Of a stretch of 64,000 bases of DNA, positions 37,829 to 46,640 are shown piece after piece. The notes under the pieces are model-generated. The model did no database searches. It worked only from the letters and a program-made list of their open reading frames with translations, and was not told the origin of the DNA. The position numbers were made by a program, and so were the translations under genes. Origin of the DNA: Acidobacteriota bacterium (lineage in GTDB: Bacteria > Acidobacteriota > Terriglobia > Versatilivoradales > Versatilivoraceae); the NCBI GenBank assembly GCA_022826755.1, contig JAJDUG010000059.1:59069-123068 (forward strand), written 5' to 3'. Every line of letters starts with the position of its first letter. Positions within the stretch are counted from its first letter, which is position 1.

Positions 37829-40207
37829 TTAATGAACCCCGGGGGCGCCGGCCATGGTGTTCGACCGGGATCCGCTGTCGGGTGGGGAGTGGGAGGGGCG
37901 GCCGGAGCTCTCCGGCAGGCTGATCTGGACCAGGGGGCCGAACGACAGCACGTCCATGGGACAGGCCGTCACGCAGATGCCGCAGCCGATGCAGGAGGTC
38001 TCGCGGTTATCGATGGTCTCCTCCTTCAAGGCGAACGACATCACGTCGATGCCGACCTGGCAGTTGCGCGAGCATTCGTTGCAGCCGATGCACTTGTCGT
38101 TGGACTTGATCCTGAACCGGCTCCAGCGCAGCCGCGTAAAGAACTGGGACTGGATCTGCATCAGCTTGGCCAGCGGGCACCAGTAACGACACCAGACCTT
38201 GCCGCCCAGGAAGGGGTAGAGGGTCACGGGCAGGATGCCCACCAGCCAGACGTCGGCGTAGAGCCGGTAGAGGTGAATGCTCAGGTCGGCCTCGGCCGCC
38301 AGCACGCCGTAGGCATCCTTGATCAGGACCAGCACGGTCACCGCCACGGCCGCGATCAGGACAGCCGTATTCATCCACTCCCAGCGAATGGAAGCCTTGC
38401 CCTTGGGCGCCAGGTGGCGCCAGCGATCGCCGAAGGTCTCGGCCAGCCCCCCGCACCCGCAGATCCAGGAACAGTAGCGCTTGCCCTGGAACAACACCAG
38501 GATCGGAATCAGCACAAAGGTCAGGAAGACTCCCCAGGCCACCCAGATCTGGTGGGGATCGTAGAAGAAGGTGTAGAAGAACAGGGGCCAGGCGTAGACG
38601 ATCCCGTAGCTGCGCCAGGCCTGGTCGGCAAAGGTCGGATCGGAAGCCAATTGTGCGCCGATCCACTGGTGTTTCACCGCCGATTGAAACAGAAACTCGG
38701 GGACGAGAAAGAAGAAGATCCACTGGAAGCTCAGGAGAGAAACATAACGCCAGATCTGAAACTTGTCCTTGCGGTCGAGTCCCCAGCGCTTCACGGCTTC
38801 CAGTCCGAAGGCGGTCATCAGCAGGGTGTAGAGGACAGTGTACCAGAAGGCCCAGGGTCGATCGGCCAGCGAGAGGAAGCGATATCCCCAGTCCTTGTAG
38901 GGCCAGAACTCCTCGCCTGTTCCCAGCTTGGCGCCGTAAACCGTGTACCAGACAAAAAAGGAGAGCCCCAGCCAGGCGAAGCGGTCTCTCTGAATTCCAT
39001 GCTTGATCAAGAGGCCCAGGCTCAGGACCCAGGCCAGGATTCCTCCCCAGGCGGGGATCAGCGACAGGTCCAAACCCGCCAGGCGAGCCTGACCGCCCTG
39101 GTGGGCGCCGAAAATCCAGGCCCCGACCATGCCCAGCAGCGTCAAGCCCACCGCCCGCAGCAGGCTTCCCTCCCACTCGTTTTCCATCCTCAGTCCCAGC
39201 GATTTAAGGAACTTTCGCGGCACGTCCGCCCCGATCAGGACGAAGGCGTGGTCGTAGGGGATCTTGCGTTCTCGCCGTGAACGGTTCTCCTCGATAGTGA
39301 GACTGGCCTCCTTCTCCCCGAATTCGGTCACGTTGGAGTTGAGCAGGAGCTCCACCCGATTTTCCTGAACGGCCTGTGCGAGCTGACGTTCGTTGTCCTT
39401 GAAGATGCGGCTGAAGGTATCGCCCCGATAGGAAAGAAAAACCCGGTTATCCCGGCTCAGCGTGAGCGCCGCCTCGACGGCGCTGTTGCCGCCTCCCACC
39501 ACCAGAAGGGTTTCGTTCTTGTATTTTCTGGGTGAATAGAGCCGGTGGTAGACGGGCTCGCGATCCTCTCCGGGCACCTTGAGCTTGCGCGGATTTCCCC
39601 GCTGACCGGTGGCCAGCACCACCCGCTTGGCCCGATAGATTGCCTTGGGGGTCGACACCTCGAAGATGCCGGACTTCTTCCGGCAGCCGGTCACCGGTTC
39701 ACGGGTGTGGAGTCTCAACTGGTGGTCGGTGATGATCTGGTTCCAGCGGCGCACCAGATCTTCCTTGGTGGCCCCGTCGAGCCAGAGCTTGCCCTTGGGG
39801 GGGTGGCTGTCGGGTTCTGCATAGACCCATTTGCCCTCGGGGAAGTTCTCGATGGTGTTGGCGATCTGTTCCTTTTCCAGCAGGAGGTAACGCAAGCCTC
39901 GCTCGTCCGCTTCCAGGGCCGCGTTCAGCCCGGCGGCGCCCGCACCCACGATCAGCAGGTCCAGCAGCTCGGGGTCGTCGCCTCCGACCGCACCCGGCAG
40001 GGAGGCGATGTGCTCCACCACCTCGTAGCCCTGGGCCATGGCGGATTTGATGACGGGGGCGCCGGCCAGATCGCCGATGATGAAGAAGCCCGGGATGTTG
40101 CTCTGGTTGTGCTTGCCCAGCAGGGGGCGTTCATTGGGTCCACTTCCCGAATGCAGCACCGAGACCAGTCCCTGCTTGACTTTGTTGGCGAAAGGGATCA
40201 GCGCCAT
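37829..40207 (-). CDS. Membrane fusion: thioredoxin-reductase-like FAD/NAD(P) domain plus NapH/NosR-like polyferredoxin
   Basis: 792 residues. Residues about 1-70 carry NIPGFFIIGDLAGAPVIKSA, which resembles the C-terminal FAD-contact motif of thioredoxin-reductase-like proteins. It precedes the true FAD Rossmann motif LLIVGAGAAGLNAAL (about 83-97) and the NAD(P) site LLVVGGGNSAVEAAL, so the order is permuted. About six transmembrane helices follow. Cysteine motifs typical of NapH/NosR/CcoG come next (YCSWICGCGG, WCRYWCPLAK), then two [4Fe-4S] ferredoxin motifs near the C-terminus (CIGCNECSRNC and CIGCGICVTAC). It likely moves electrons from NAD(P)H through flavin to iron-sulfur centres at the membrane. 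ATG 40207 (AGGAG upstream) is chosen over TTG 40225. Physiological acceptor unknown. Confidence 0.82.
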   Translation of the reverse strand: MALIPFANKVKQGLVSVLHSGSGPNERPLLGKHNQSNIPGFFIIGDLAGAPVIKSAMAQGYEVVEHIASLPGAVGGDDPELLDLLIVGAGAAGLNAALEADERGLRYLLLEKEQIANTIENFPEGKWVYAEPDSHPPKGKLWLDGATKEDLVRRWNQIITDHQLRLHTREPVTGCRKKSGIFEVSTPKAIYRAKRVVLATGQRGNPRKLKVPGEDREPVYHRLYSPRKYKNETLLVVGGGNSAVEAALTLSRDNRVFLSYRGDTFSRIFKDNERQLAQAVQENRVELLLNSNVTEFGEKEASLTIEENRSRRERKIPYDHAFVLIGADVPRKFLKSLGLRMENEWEGSLLRAVGLTLLGMVGAWIFGAHQGGQARLAGLDLSLIPAWGGILAWVLSLGLLIKHGIQRDRFAWLGLSFFVWYTVYGAKLGTGEEFWPYKDWGYRFLSLADRPWAFWYTVLYTLLMTAFGLEAVKRWGLDRKDKFQIWRYVSLLSFQWIFFFLVPEFLFQSAVKHQWIGAQLASDPTFADQAWRSYGIVYAWPLFFYTFFYDPHQIWVAWGVFLTFVLIPILVLFQGKRYCSWICGCGGLAETFGDRWRHLAPKGKASIRWEWMNTAVLIAAVAVTVLVLIKDAYGVLAAEADLSIHLYRLYADVWLVGILPVTLYPFLGGKVWCRYWCPLAKLMQIQSQFFTRLRWSRFRIKSNDKCIGCNECSRNCQVGIDVMSFALKEETIDNRETSCIGCGICVTACPMDVLSFGPLVQISLPESSGRPSHSPPDSGSRSNTMAGAPGVH

Positions 40208-40244
40208 CGGAGTAAATCTCCTCAAGACTCGTTCTTGCCTCTGC

Positions 40245-40907
40245 TCAGGCTCGGGTCACCTCGGACTGTTGCGAGGGGTGCAGTTCCTGCCCACACGCCA
40301 GGCACTGACGTGCGGTTGGATGGTTGACCTCCCCGCAGGCGGGGCAGGGGGCCGGAGCCACGGTCTCCGGAACCTTGACCAGGCCCTTGGGCACCTTCGG
40401 GTGACCCTGACCGGCCGGACGGGAGATGACGTAGAGAAAACCCGGCAGGTTCAGAAAAAAGCCGACAAAGAAGGGCGCCAGCGGGGGCAGACCCATCGAC
40501 AGGGCGCGGTAGCCGCTCAGGCCTCCAAATATCAGGGAGGACAGAACCAGAAGACCGAAGAGAAACCATCCCCGGCTGATTCCCCCCTGGGCCGTGCCGG
40601 GCGGTGCCGACAAATCCTCCTGAAACAGGGCGCTCTTGGGTTGCCTGCTGGAGAAGCTTCGTTCCAGGTTGTTCAGAAACGTCTCCACGTGTGCCCGGCG
40701 GAGGGGAGTCCGCCGGCCACGCACGATCAAGGCCACATCTTCGGGAGTCAGTTTTGCCCCGCAGACCGTGCACAGTTCCGAGTCCCTGGCAGGCACCCGG
40801 GCGTAGGTCTGCGCGCCGACTCGATCGACACCGCCGAAAATCACAAGGAGCAGCAGCAACACTGCTCCCCGCTGGACGACGGCCAATCGCAGCGGCTTGG
40901 CGGACAT
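40245..40907 (-). CDS. Exported/membrane zinc-ribbon protein
   Basis: 220 residues with an N-terminal signal-like helix (GAVLLLLLVIFGG), a region with LCTVCGAKLTPEDVAL, two transmembrane helices (WFLFGLLVLSSLIFGG and LAPFFVGFFLNLPGFLYVI), and a C-terminal double-CxxC zinc ribbon (CPACGEVNHP, CLACGQEL). I do not recognise a named family. It lies 37 bp upstream of the flavin/iron-sulfur fusion on the same strand, so the two are probably co-transcribed and may act together; function is not known. Confidence 0.7.
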   Translation of the reverse strand: MSAKPLRLAVVQRGAVLLLLLVIFGGVDRVGAQTYARVPARDSELCTVCGAKLTPEDVALIVRGRRTPLRRAHVETFLNNLERSFSSRQPKSALFQEDLSAPPGTAQGGISRGWFLFGLLVLSSLIFGGLSGYRALSMGLPPLAPFFVGFFLNLPGFLYVISRPAGQGHPKVPKGLVKVPETVAPAPCPACGEVNHPTARQCLACGQELHPSQQSEVTRA

Positions 40908-41162
40908 GGAAACGAACCTCTATGAATAGCTTGCCCTGCAGGACCGGGGAAATCAACCCATTGCAGCGGACCGACCTCCATGATGGGACTCTGGAGACGC
41001 CGCCATGCCCCGCCCGGTAAGAAACAGGCGCCCTGTCAGCCCGGCCCCCGTCTCCGACGATGGGACGGATCATACCGGATGAAACAGGGTATTCCAGGTA
41101 CGATGCTCGACGTGTCGATCCAATAACTCTCCACTCTTCACCAGCCACTCTTCACTGTTGTT

Positions 41163-42902
41163 TCAGGCGGAGGCCAACCCCATGTCCAGGGTCCGGTTGA
41201 GCTGTCTCAAGCCTTCCTCCACCGGGGCGCTCACGTGGATCCTCAAGGCTCTGCGGCCTCGTTGGTTGAGCACCTGAAAATCCCCCCTGGCCTGGGCGGC
41301 CTTTACGGCTCCAAAGGTGTACTTCCGGCCGGGCACCGGCATATCCTGCGGGTCCTCTCCAGTGATTTGAAGAAAGACCCCGCTGTTGGGGCCGCCCTTG
41401 TAGGCTTGGCCGGTCGAGTGCAGAAAGCGCGGACCGAATCCCAGACAGGTGGCCACCCCAAACCGGTCGCGGACCTGGCGCCTCAACCTCTGAAGCAGCC
41501 TCTGGTGAAGGGGGCTCATCTCGAGATAGGCCAAGATCGCGAAGTAGTCTCCGGGCGAGAGCCGCTCCAGGTGAGCCTTGAGAATGGATGCCGCGGTGGG
41601 GTCGGGCCCGGCTGCCCTTGACAGCAGGTTGCGGTTTTCCTGGTCGGCAAGCAGAGAGATCCCGCCCTGGCTGAAAAAGGCGGTCTCCTTCGGAACGGAA
41701 CCAAACTGTTCGTAGCGCTGGGTCAAGTCCCGGGTGGCTATCTTGCTGGCCTCGACGTCGGGTTGATCGAAGGGGTTGATCTCCAGGAGCGATCCGGCCA
41801 CTGCCGTTGCCATCTCCCATCGAAAGACCTCCTGGCCGAGGTCGTAGCGGTCGGCCATGGAGATTTGAATGAGGGGATGACCACTCTGTTTCAGGTGCCT
41901 GACGGCATGCTCCTGTTCCCGGTCGCGTCTGGCGTCCCACCGAAGGTGGAGGAAGAGCCGGTCTTCTCCGTAGATCCCGGGCCGACCCACCGGCTCGCCT
42001 TCAACGGGAACGATACCCTTGCCATCTTTCCCGGTGGACTCGGCCAACAACTGCTCCAGCCAGGCGCCCATGCCCGAAATTTCCGGGGAGGAAATCAGCG
42101 TGAGCTTGTCCCTGCCTGCCTTGGCCAGCGTGCCCAGAATGGCTCCCAGCACCACTCCGGGATTCTTGTCCGCGGAGACCCGGGGGTTGCAGGCCTCAAC
42201 CATGGAGCGGGTCCGATGGATGAACTCGGCCACATCCAGCCCCATCAAGGCCGCCGGCACTCTGCCGAAGTTCGACAGCGCCGAGTAGCGGCCCCCGACG
42301 GCCGGCTCCCCGAAAAAGATGGACCGGAAGCCCTCCCTTTCGGCAGTTTCCTGCAGCCTGGAACCGGGGTCGGTGATGGCGACGAACCGGCTTCCGGCTT
42401 CGGATTCACCCAGGGACTGTTGCGCCCGCTGAAAGAAGTACTGTTTCAGAATGTTGGGTTCCAGGGTGCTGCCGGACTTGCTGGAGATGATAAAGAGGGT
42501 TCGGGACAGGTCGATCCGGGATTCGAAACGCAGGATCTGGCCAGGGTCGGTGGAGTCCAGAACGTGAAGTTCCGGGTATCCGGGCTGCTTGCCGAAGGTC
42601 GCGGCCAGGACTTCGGGGAAGAGGCTGGAACCTCCCATTCCCAGCAGCAGCAGGTGGGTGAATTTTTCCTGGCGGACCTCCCGGACGAGCCGCTCCAAGT
42701 GAGAATTGCGGCCGGGTTCCTCCGTCAGCCGCAGCCAGCCCAGCCAGCGTGCCTCGTCGGACCCGGTCCAGAGTGCGGCATCTCCGGACCACAGGCGAGC
42801 CGCTTTGTCCTGCCTGGACCAATCCTCGAGCCTGGCCGAGACTGCACCAGCCAACTGCGGGTCCAGGGTATGGGTTTGAGGATTTAACGGAGAGGCACGC
42901 AT
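41163..42902 (-). CDS. pgi: Glucose-6-phosphate isomerase (type found in transaldolase-PGI fusions)
   Basis: 579 residues. Two SIS domains: LLLGMGGSSLFPEVLA and the phosphate loop FIISSKSGSTLEPN, plus GRYSALSNFGRVPAAL. The C-terminal third (VATCLGFGPRFLHSTGQAYK, GVFLQIT) is the extension seen in bifunctional transaldolase/phosphoglucose isomerase chains, but no transaldolase domain is attached here. It interconverts glucose-6-P and fructose-6-P. No clear Shine-Dalgarno precedes ATG 42902. RpiB lies just upstream on the same strand, giving a small sugar-phosphate isomerase pair. Confidence 0.88.
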   Translation of the reverse strand: MRASPLNPQTHTLDPQLAGAVSARLEDWSRQDKAARLWSGDAALWTGSDEARWLGWLRLTEEPGRNSHLERLVREVRQEKFTHLLLLGMGGSSLFPEVLAATFGKQPGYPELHVLDSTDPGQILRFESRIDLSRTLFIISSKSGSTLEPNILKQYFFQRAQQSLGESEAGSRFVAITDPGSRLQETAEREGFRSIFFGEPAVGGRYSALSNFGRVPAALMGLDVAEFIHRTRSMVEACNPRVSADKNPGVVLGAILGTLAKAGRDKLTLISSPEISGMGAWLEQLLAESTGKDGKGIVPVEGEPVGRPGIYGEDRLFLHLRWDARRDREQEHAVRHLKQSGHPLIQISMADRYDLGQEVFRWEMATAVAGSLLEINPFDQPDVEASKIATRDLTQRYEQFGSVPKETAFFSQGGISLLADQENRNLLSRAAGPDPTAASILKAHLERLSPGDYFAILAYLEMSPLHQRLLQRLRRQVRDRFGVATCLGFGPRFLHSTGQAYKGGPNSGVFLQITGEDPQDMPVPGRKYTFGAVKAAQARGDFQVLNQRGRRALRIHVSAPVEEGLRQLNRTLDMGLASA

Positions 42903-42948
42903 TGTTGGACTGGCGCCGCCCTGGGGGACACCGGGATTGCCAATGAGT

Positions 42949-42976
42949 GGTCAGTGATCAGTGGCCAGTGATCAGT
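42949..42976. repeat. Short tandem repeat, 2 x 14 bp
   Basis: GGTCAGTGATCAGT at 42949-42962 is followed directly by GGCCAGTGATCAGT at 42963-42976, then GTGG. It lies between pgi and rpiB. Each unit contains the palindrome TGATCA. Confidence 0.8.
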
Positions 42977-43008
42977 GGTTTGAGAAGCGTTTCGGAAGCA
43001 GGATTAAT

Positions 43009-43458
43009 TTAGCGGTAGCGGGTTTCCAGCGCCTCGACTTTTCCCAGGCGCCGGCGGTGGCGTTCCTCCCCCGTAAACCTGGCCCCCAGATAGGCCAGGA
43101 CCACTTCGCGAGCCAACTCGATTCCGATGATGCGAGCCCCCAGAACCAGGACGTTCATGTCGTCATGTTCCACGCCCTGGTGGGCGGAATAGGTGTCGTG
43201 GCAGACGCCGGCTCGAATGCCGGGGAGCTTGTTGGCGGCCACCGAGGCGCCCACGCCGCTGCCGCAGATGACGATCCCCCGGTCCGCCTCCGCCTTCTTC
43301 AATGCCAGCCCGACTCTCTCGGCGTAGTCGGGGTAGTCCACCGGGGCGGCATCGTGGGTGCCGCAGTCCCGGACCTCATGACCCTGATCCTGGACGAACC
43401 GTTTGATCTGTTCCTTGAGGCCGAATCCGGCGTGGTCGGAACCCATGGCCAAGCGCAT
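43009..43458 (-). CDS. rpiB: Ribose-5-phosphate isomerase B
   Basis: 149-residue RpiB/LacAB protein interconverting ribose-5-P and ribulose-5-P. It starts [17 protein letters not shown]; the catalytic cysteine motif is [16 protein letters not shown], followed by [20 protein letters not shown] and [12 protein letters not shown]. The start at ATG 43458 follows GAGGGACAGG and gives the standard N-terminus; the upstream open frame to 43578 is not part of the family. Confidence 0.95.
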   Translation of the reverse strand: MRLAMGSDHAGFGLKEQIKRFVQDQGHEVRDCGTHDAAPVDYPDYAERVGLALKKAEADRGIVICGSGVGASVAANKLPGIRAGVCHDTYSAHQGVEHDDMNVLVLGARIIGIELAREVVLAYLGARFTGEERHRRRLGKVEALETRYR

Positions 43459-43718
43459 CCTGTCCCTCGACTTTCCCGAAGCCTGTGGGCCGGCAACCCG
43501 ATCCGGTGACGATACCACGAAATGCGGATCGGATGCCGCGATTCCCGGATGAGAGGCGACCAAGGCGTTCAGGGACACGCTTGTGGGCAGCAGAATGCTG
43601 AGACCAGGTCAAGCCGTTGGTGGCAAGAAATGCGAGCCGACAGGGCGGCTCTTCCCTATAATACCCAACGAGGTGTTTCAATAATCCCTGCACTGCCGAC
43701 ACTTTAGGAGAGTTGACC

Positions 43719-44687
43719 ATGATTCGATCCCTTTGCCTTTCCCTTCTGGTTTGGTTGGCCACGATCCTGGTCTCGCCGGCCCTGGTCTCGGCTGACTCCG
43801 CTACCTGTGCGGACCGCTCCGTCACGGCCAGCGCCGTGCGCACCCTGGGTGACGTCCAGGCCTTTGTCCAATGCGCCTACGAGCTCGTCCAGGAAATGGG
43901 CGCCGAGGAAGCCCGCAGGGCCTTCAACCAGGACGAGCGATGGAAGAGCGGCGCCACCTATATCTTCGTCGACGAAGTGACTCCCATGACCGACATGGCT
44001 CGAGCGTTCGTCTTCCCGCCCGACCCCTCCAGGGAAGGGCAGCCCTGGGGGCTGCTGATCGACGCCTTCGGCAACGACTACTACAAGGAACTGACTCGCG
44101 TCATGGGCCACTCCGACGAGGGCTGGCTCTACTACTCCTTCACCAATCCGGCCACCGGCAGGGATGAGCCCAAGGCTTCCTATGTCAAGGCACTCGACTG
44201 GAACGGAACTCCGGCGGCGGTCGGCGCAGGAATCTATCGCCGTGACATTCCGGGCACCTGCTGGAGCGAGGAAGTCAGCGCCATGAGACTGCAGGAGGAT
44301 CCTTCCCCCGAAAGGCTGCAGGAGTTTGTCCGTTGCGCCGCCATGGAGCTGGAATCAATGGGGTATTTCGCCACTGTCAGCCTGGCCAACGATTCCCGTT
44401 GGCGCAGTGGCTCGATCTACCTGTTCGGCCTGGATACCTACGGCTATTCCCTCTTTACCGGCTCGCCCGCAAACCCCTTGCTCGGATCCGAGTTGTCCTC
44501 TGATTTCATCGGAGCTTTCGGGGGGCGAAACGTGCTGGGCGTTGCCGATGCCTTCGGTGAATCCTTCCTCTACTACTCGAACCGGAATCCGGCCGCCAAC
44601 CAGTGGCAGCGCAAGGTGACCTTCGTCAAGCGGGTCACGTCTTTCGGGGTTCCCGTGCTGATCGGCGCCGGCTATTACCTGGATTGA
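43719..44687 (+). CDS. Secreted protein with two tandem Cache-type sensor domains
   Basis: 322 residues. Signal peptide (LSLLVWLATILVSPALVSA) followed by two similar modules, about residues 28-175 and 180-322. Each has a helix with FVQCAYELVQEMG or FVRCAAMELESMG, a W(K/R)SG..Y(I/L)F strand pair, a small loop, EGWLYYSFTNPATG or ESFLYYSNRNPAAN, and a closing AVGAGIYRRD or LIGAGYYLD. This is the sCache/Cache_2 pattern normally found in chemoreceptors and sensor kinases, but no transmembrane anchor or output domain follows. It would be a free periplasmic ligand-binding protein. AGGAG precedes ATG 43719; TATAAT lies at 43657-43662. Confidence 0.82.
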   Translation: MIRSLCLSLLVWLATILVSPALVSADSATCADRSVTASAVRTLGDVQAFVQCAYELVQEMGAEEARRAFNQDERWKSGATYIFVDEVTPMTDMARAFVFPPDPSREGQPWGLLIDAFGNDYYKELTRVMGHSDEGWLYYSFTNPATGRDEPKASYVKALDWNGTPAAVGAGIYRRDIPGTCWSEEVSAMRLQEDPSPERLQEFVRCAAMELESMGYFATVSLANDSRWRSGSIYLFGLDTYGYSLFTGSPANPLLGSELSSDFIGAFGGRNVLGVADAFGESFLYYSNRNPAANQWQRKVTFVKRVTSFGVPVLIGAGYYLD

Positions 44688-44908
44688 AGCAAGTCGGGCG
44701 AAAGCGCGCGGCAGCCGACAGGCTCGGAGGCCAAGTTCGTCGGCGTCGAGTCGGCAATCACGGAACTCATGTTTCTGGTCTTGCCGTTGCAGTGTCCCCA
44801 TTGATCCCTGGTGGGCGGACAATGCTCCTGTACTCGACCGGTTATTGGGGTTAACCTGAGGCGATTTCAGTAGCGGCGGAACATCTGCCCCTTGAACCGG
44901 AGCTCACC

Positions 44909-46627
44909 ATGGACCAGCTGACCCGACTGCCTCATCACGTTCAACGCCGCTATCTTCCCGAAACCCTCGACTATGGACACTGGAGCCGCCTGGAGCCGTT
45001 CTTCCGGAATCTGGAAGAGCGGGAACTGGACTCCGTGGAACGGCTGGAACAGTGGCTGCTGGACTGGAGCGAGCTGAGCGACGCCGTGGGGGAAGAGGGC
45101 TCGCTGCGATACATCCGGATGACCTGCGACACCGAGAATCCGGAGATCGAAAAGGCCTATTTTCACTTTCTGGAGGAGATTGCGGAGAATCTCAAGGCTG
45201 CCGAAAATCGCCTCAAGCGCTGTTTCCTGAGGTCGCCCGCGAGGAAACAGCTTTCATCCCAGCGTTATTCCGTCCTGGACCGCAGCCTGCAAAATGACGT
45301 GGACCTGTTCCGCCAGGCCAATATCGCCCTGGAGACCCGGGAGTCCAAGGGAACCCAGCGCTACCAGAAGCTGATAGGGTCCCTGACGGTGTCCTTCGAG
45401 GGCAGAGACCGGACCCTGCAGCAGATGAAGCGCTACCTGGAGTATCCGGAGCGAAGCCGGCGGGAAGCGGCCTGGAAGGCGGTTGTCGAACGCCGTCTGA
45501 AAGAGCGGGACCGCCTGGAGGAGCTGTTTGAAGAGCTGCTGGGAATACGTGCGGCGATTGCCGCCAACGCGGGTTTCGATTCCTATCGGGACTACATGTT
45601 CCGCCGCCTGGAGCGATTCGACTACGGCCCCGAGGACTGCTATCGGTTTCACCAGGGAGTCGAATCGGTGGTCGTGCCCCTGGCGCGCAAGCTGCAGCGG
45701 TTGAGAGCCGAGGAGATGGGTTTGGAGTCCCTGCGTCCCTGGGACTTGAGCGTCGATCCCCGAGGCCGGCCGCCGCTACGGCCCTTTGCCCAAACCGGGG
45801 AGTTGGTGGATGGTTGCGTGGAAATCACGGGCCGGGTGGACGCCCGTTTCGCCGAATTCCTGGATGCCATGCGCGGCCACGGACTGCTCAACCTGGACAG
45901 CCGCAAGGGCAAAGCCCCCGGAGGCTACCAGGCCACCTTGGAAGAAGCCCGCCTGCCCTTCGTCTTCATGAACGCGGTGGGGGTCGACGGCGACGTCCGG
46001 ACGCTGCTGCACGAGGCAGGGCATGCCTTTCACGTGTTCGCGACCCGGGAGGAGCCGCTCGACCACTACCGCCACGGACCGATTGAGTTCTGTGAAGTGG
46101 CTTCCATGAGCATGGAGTTGCTGGGTGGAGAGCATCTGGAGGTGTTCTATGGCCGGGAGGAAGACTTCAAGCGTTCTCGGAGGCAACATCTGGAGGGGAT
46201 TGTGGACATCCTTGCCTGGATTGCCCAGGTGGATGCGTTCCAGCACTGGATTTACACCCACCCCGGACACAGCCCGGTTCAACGCCGAGATCAATGGGTG
46301 AGGTTGAACGAGCGCTTCGGTGGAATCGAAGACTGGTCGGGATTCGAGGAAGCCCTGCGCTGCGGCTGGCACCGCCAACTCCATATTTTCGAGCTGCCCT
46401 TCTACTACATCGAATACGCCATCGCTCAACTGGGGGCCCTGCAGGTCTGGTTGAACTCCAAGAAGGACTTCAAGGGAGCCGTCAACGACTACTGGGAGGC
46501 TCTGCAATTGGGCGGAAGCCGCCCGCTACCGGAACTCTTCCGCCGAGCGGGAGCCGCCTTCGACTTCGGACCAGCCACCCTGAAACCCCTGATGGAAAGA
46601 GTGGAACAGGAATTGGAGGCCCTCTGA
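44909..46627 (+). CDS. M3 family oligoendopeptidase (PepF-like)
   Basis: Cytoplasmic zinc metallopeptidase, 572 residues. It is helical throughout, with the active site LLHEAGHAFHVF (HExxH) and the third ligand Glu in the downstream helix (IEFCEVASMSMELL). Downstream PFYYIEYAIAQLGALQVW is typical of M3B oligoendopeptidase F. It degrades short peptides. GGAG lies shortly before ATG 44909. Convergent with the peptide-binding protein gene (13 bp apart). Confidence 0.92.
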   Translation: MDQLTRLPHHVQRRYLPETLDYGHWSRLEPFFRNLEERELDSVERLEQWLLDWSELSDAVGEEGSLRYIRMTCDTENPEIEKAYFHFLEEIAENLKAAENRLKRCFLRSPARKQLSSQRYSVLDRSLQNDVDLFRQANIALETRESKGTQRYQKLIGSLTVSFEGRDRTLQQMKRYLEYPERSRREAAWKAVVERRLKERDRLEELFEELLGIRAAIAANAGFDSYRDYMFRRLERFDYGPEDCYRFHQGVESVVVPLARKLQRLRAEEMGLESLRPWDLSVDPRGRPPLRPFAQTGELVDGCVEITGRVDARFAEFLDAMRGHGLLNLDSRKGKAPGGYQATLEEARLPFVFMNAVGVDGDVRTLLHEAGHAFHVFATREEPLDHYRHGPIEFCEVASMSMELLGGEHLEVFYGREEDFKRSRRQHLEGIVDILAWIAQVDAFQHWIYTHPGHSPVQRRDQWVRLNERFGGIEDWSGFEEALRCGWHRQLHIFELPFYYIEYAIAQLGALQVWLNSKKDFKGAVNDYWEALQLGGSRPLPELFRRAGAAFDFGPATLKPLMERVEQELEAL

Positions 46628-46640
46628 CCTACGCGGAGGC

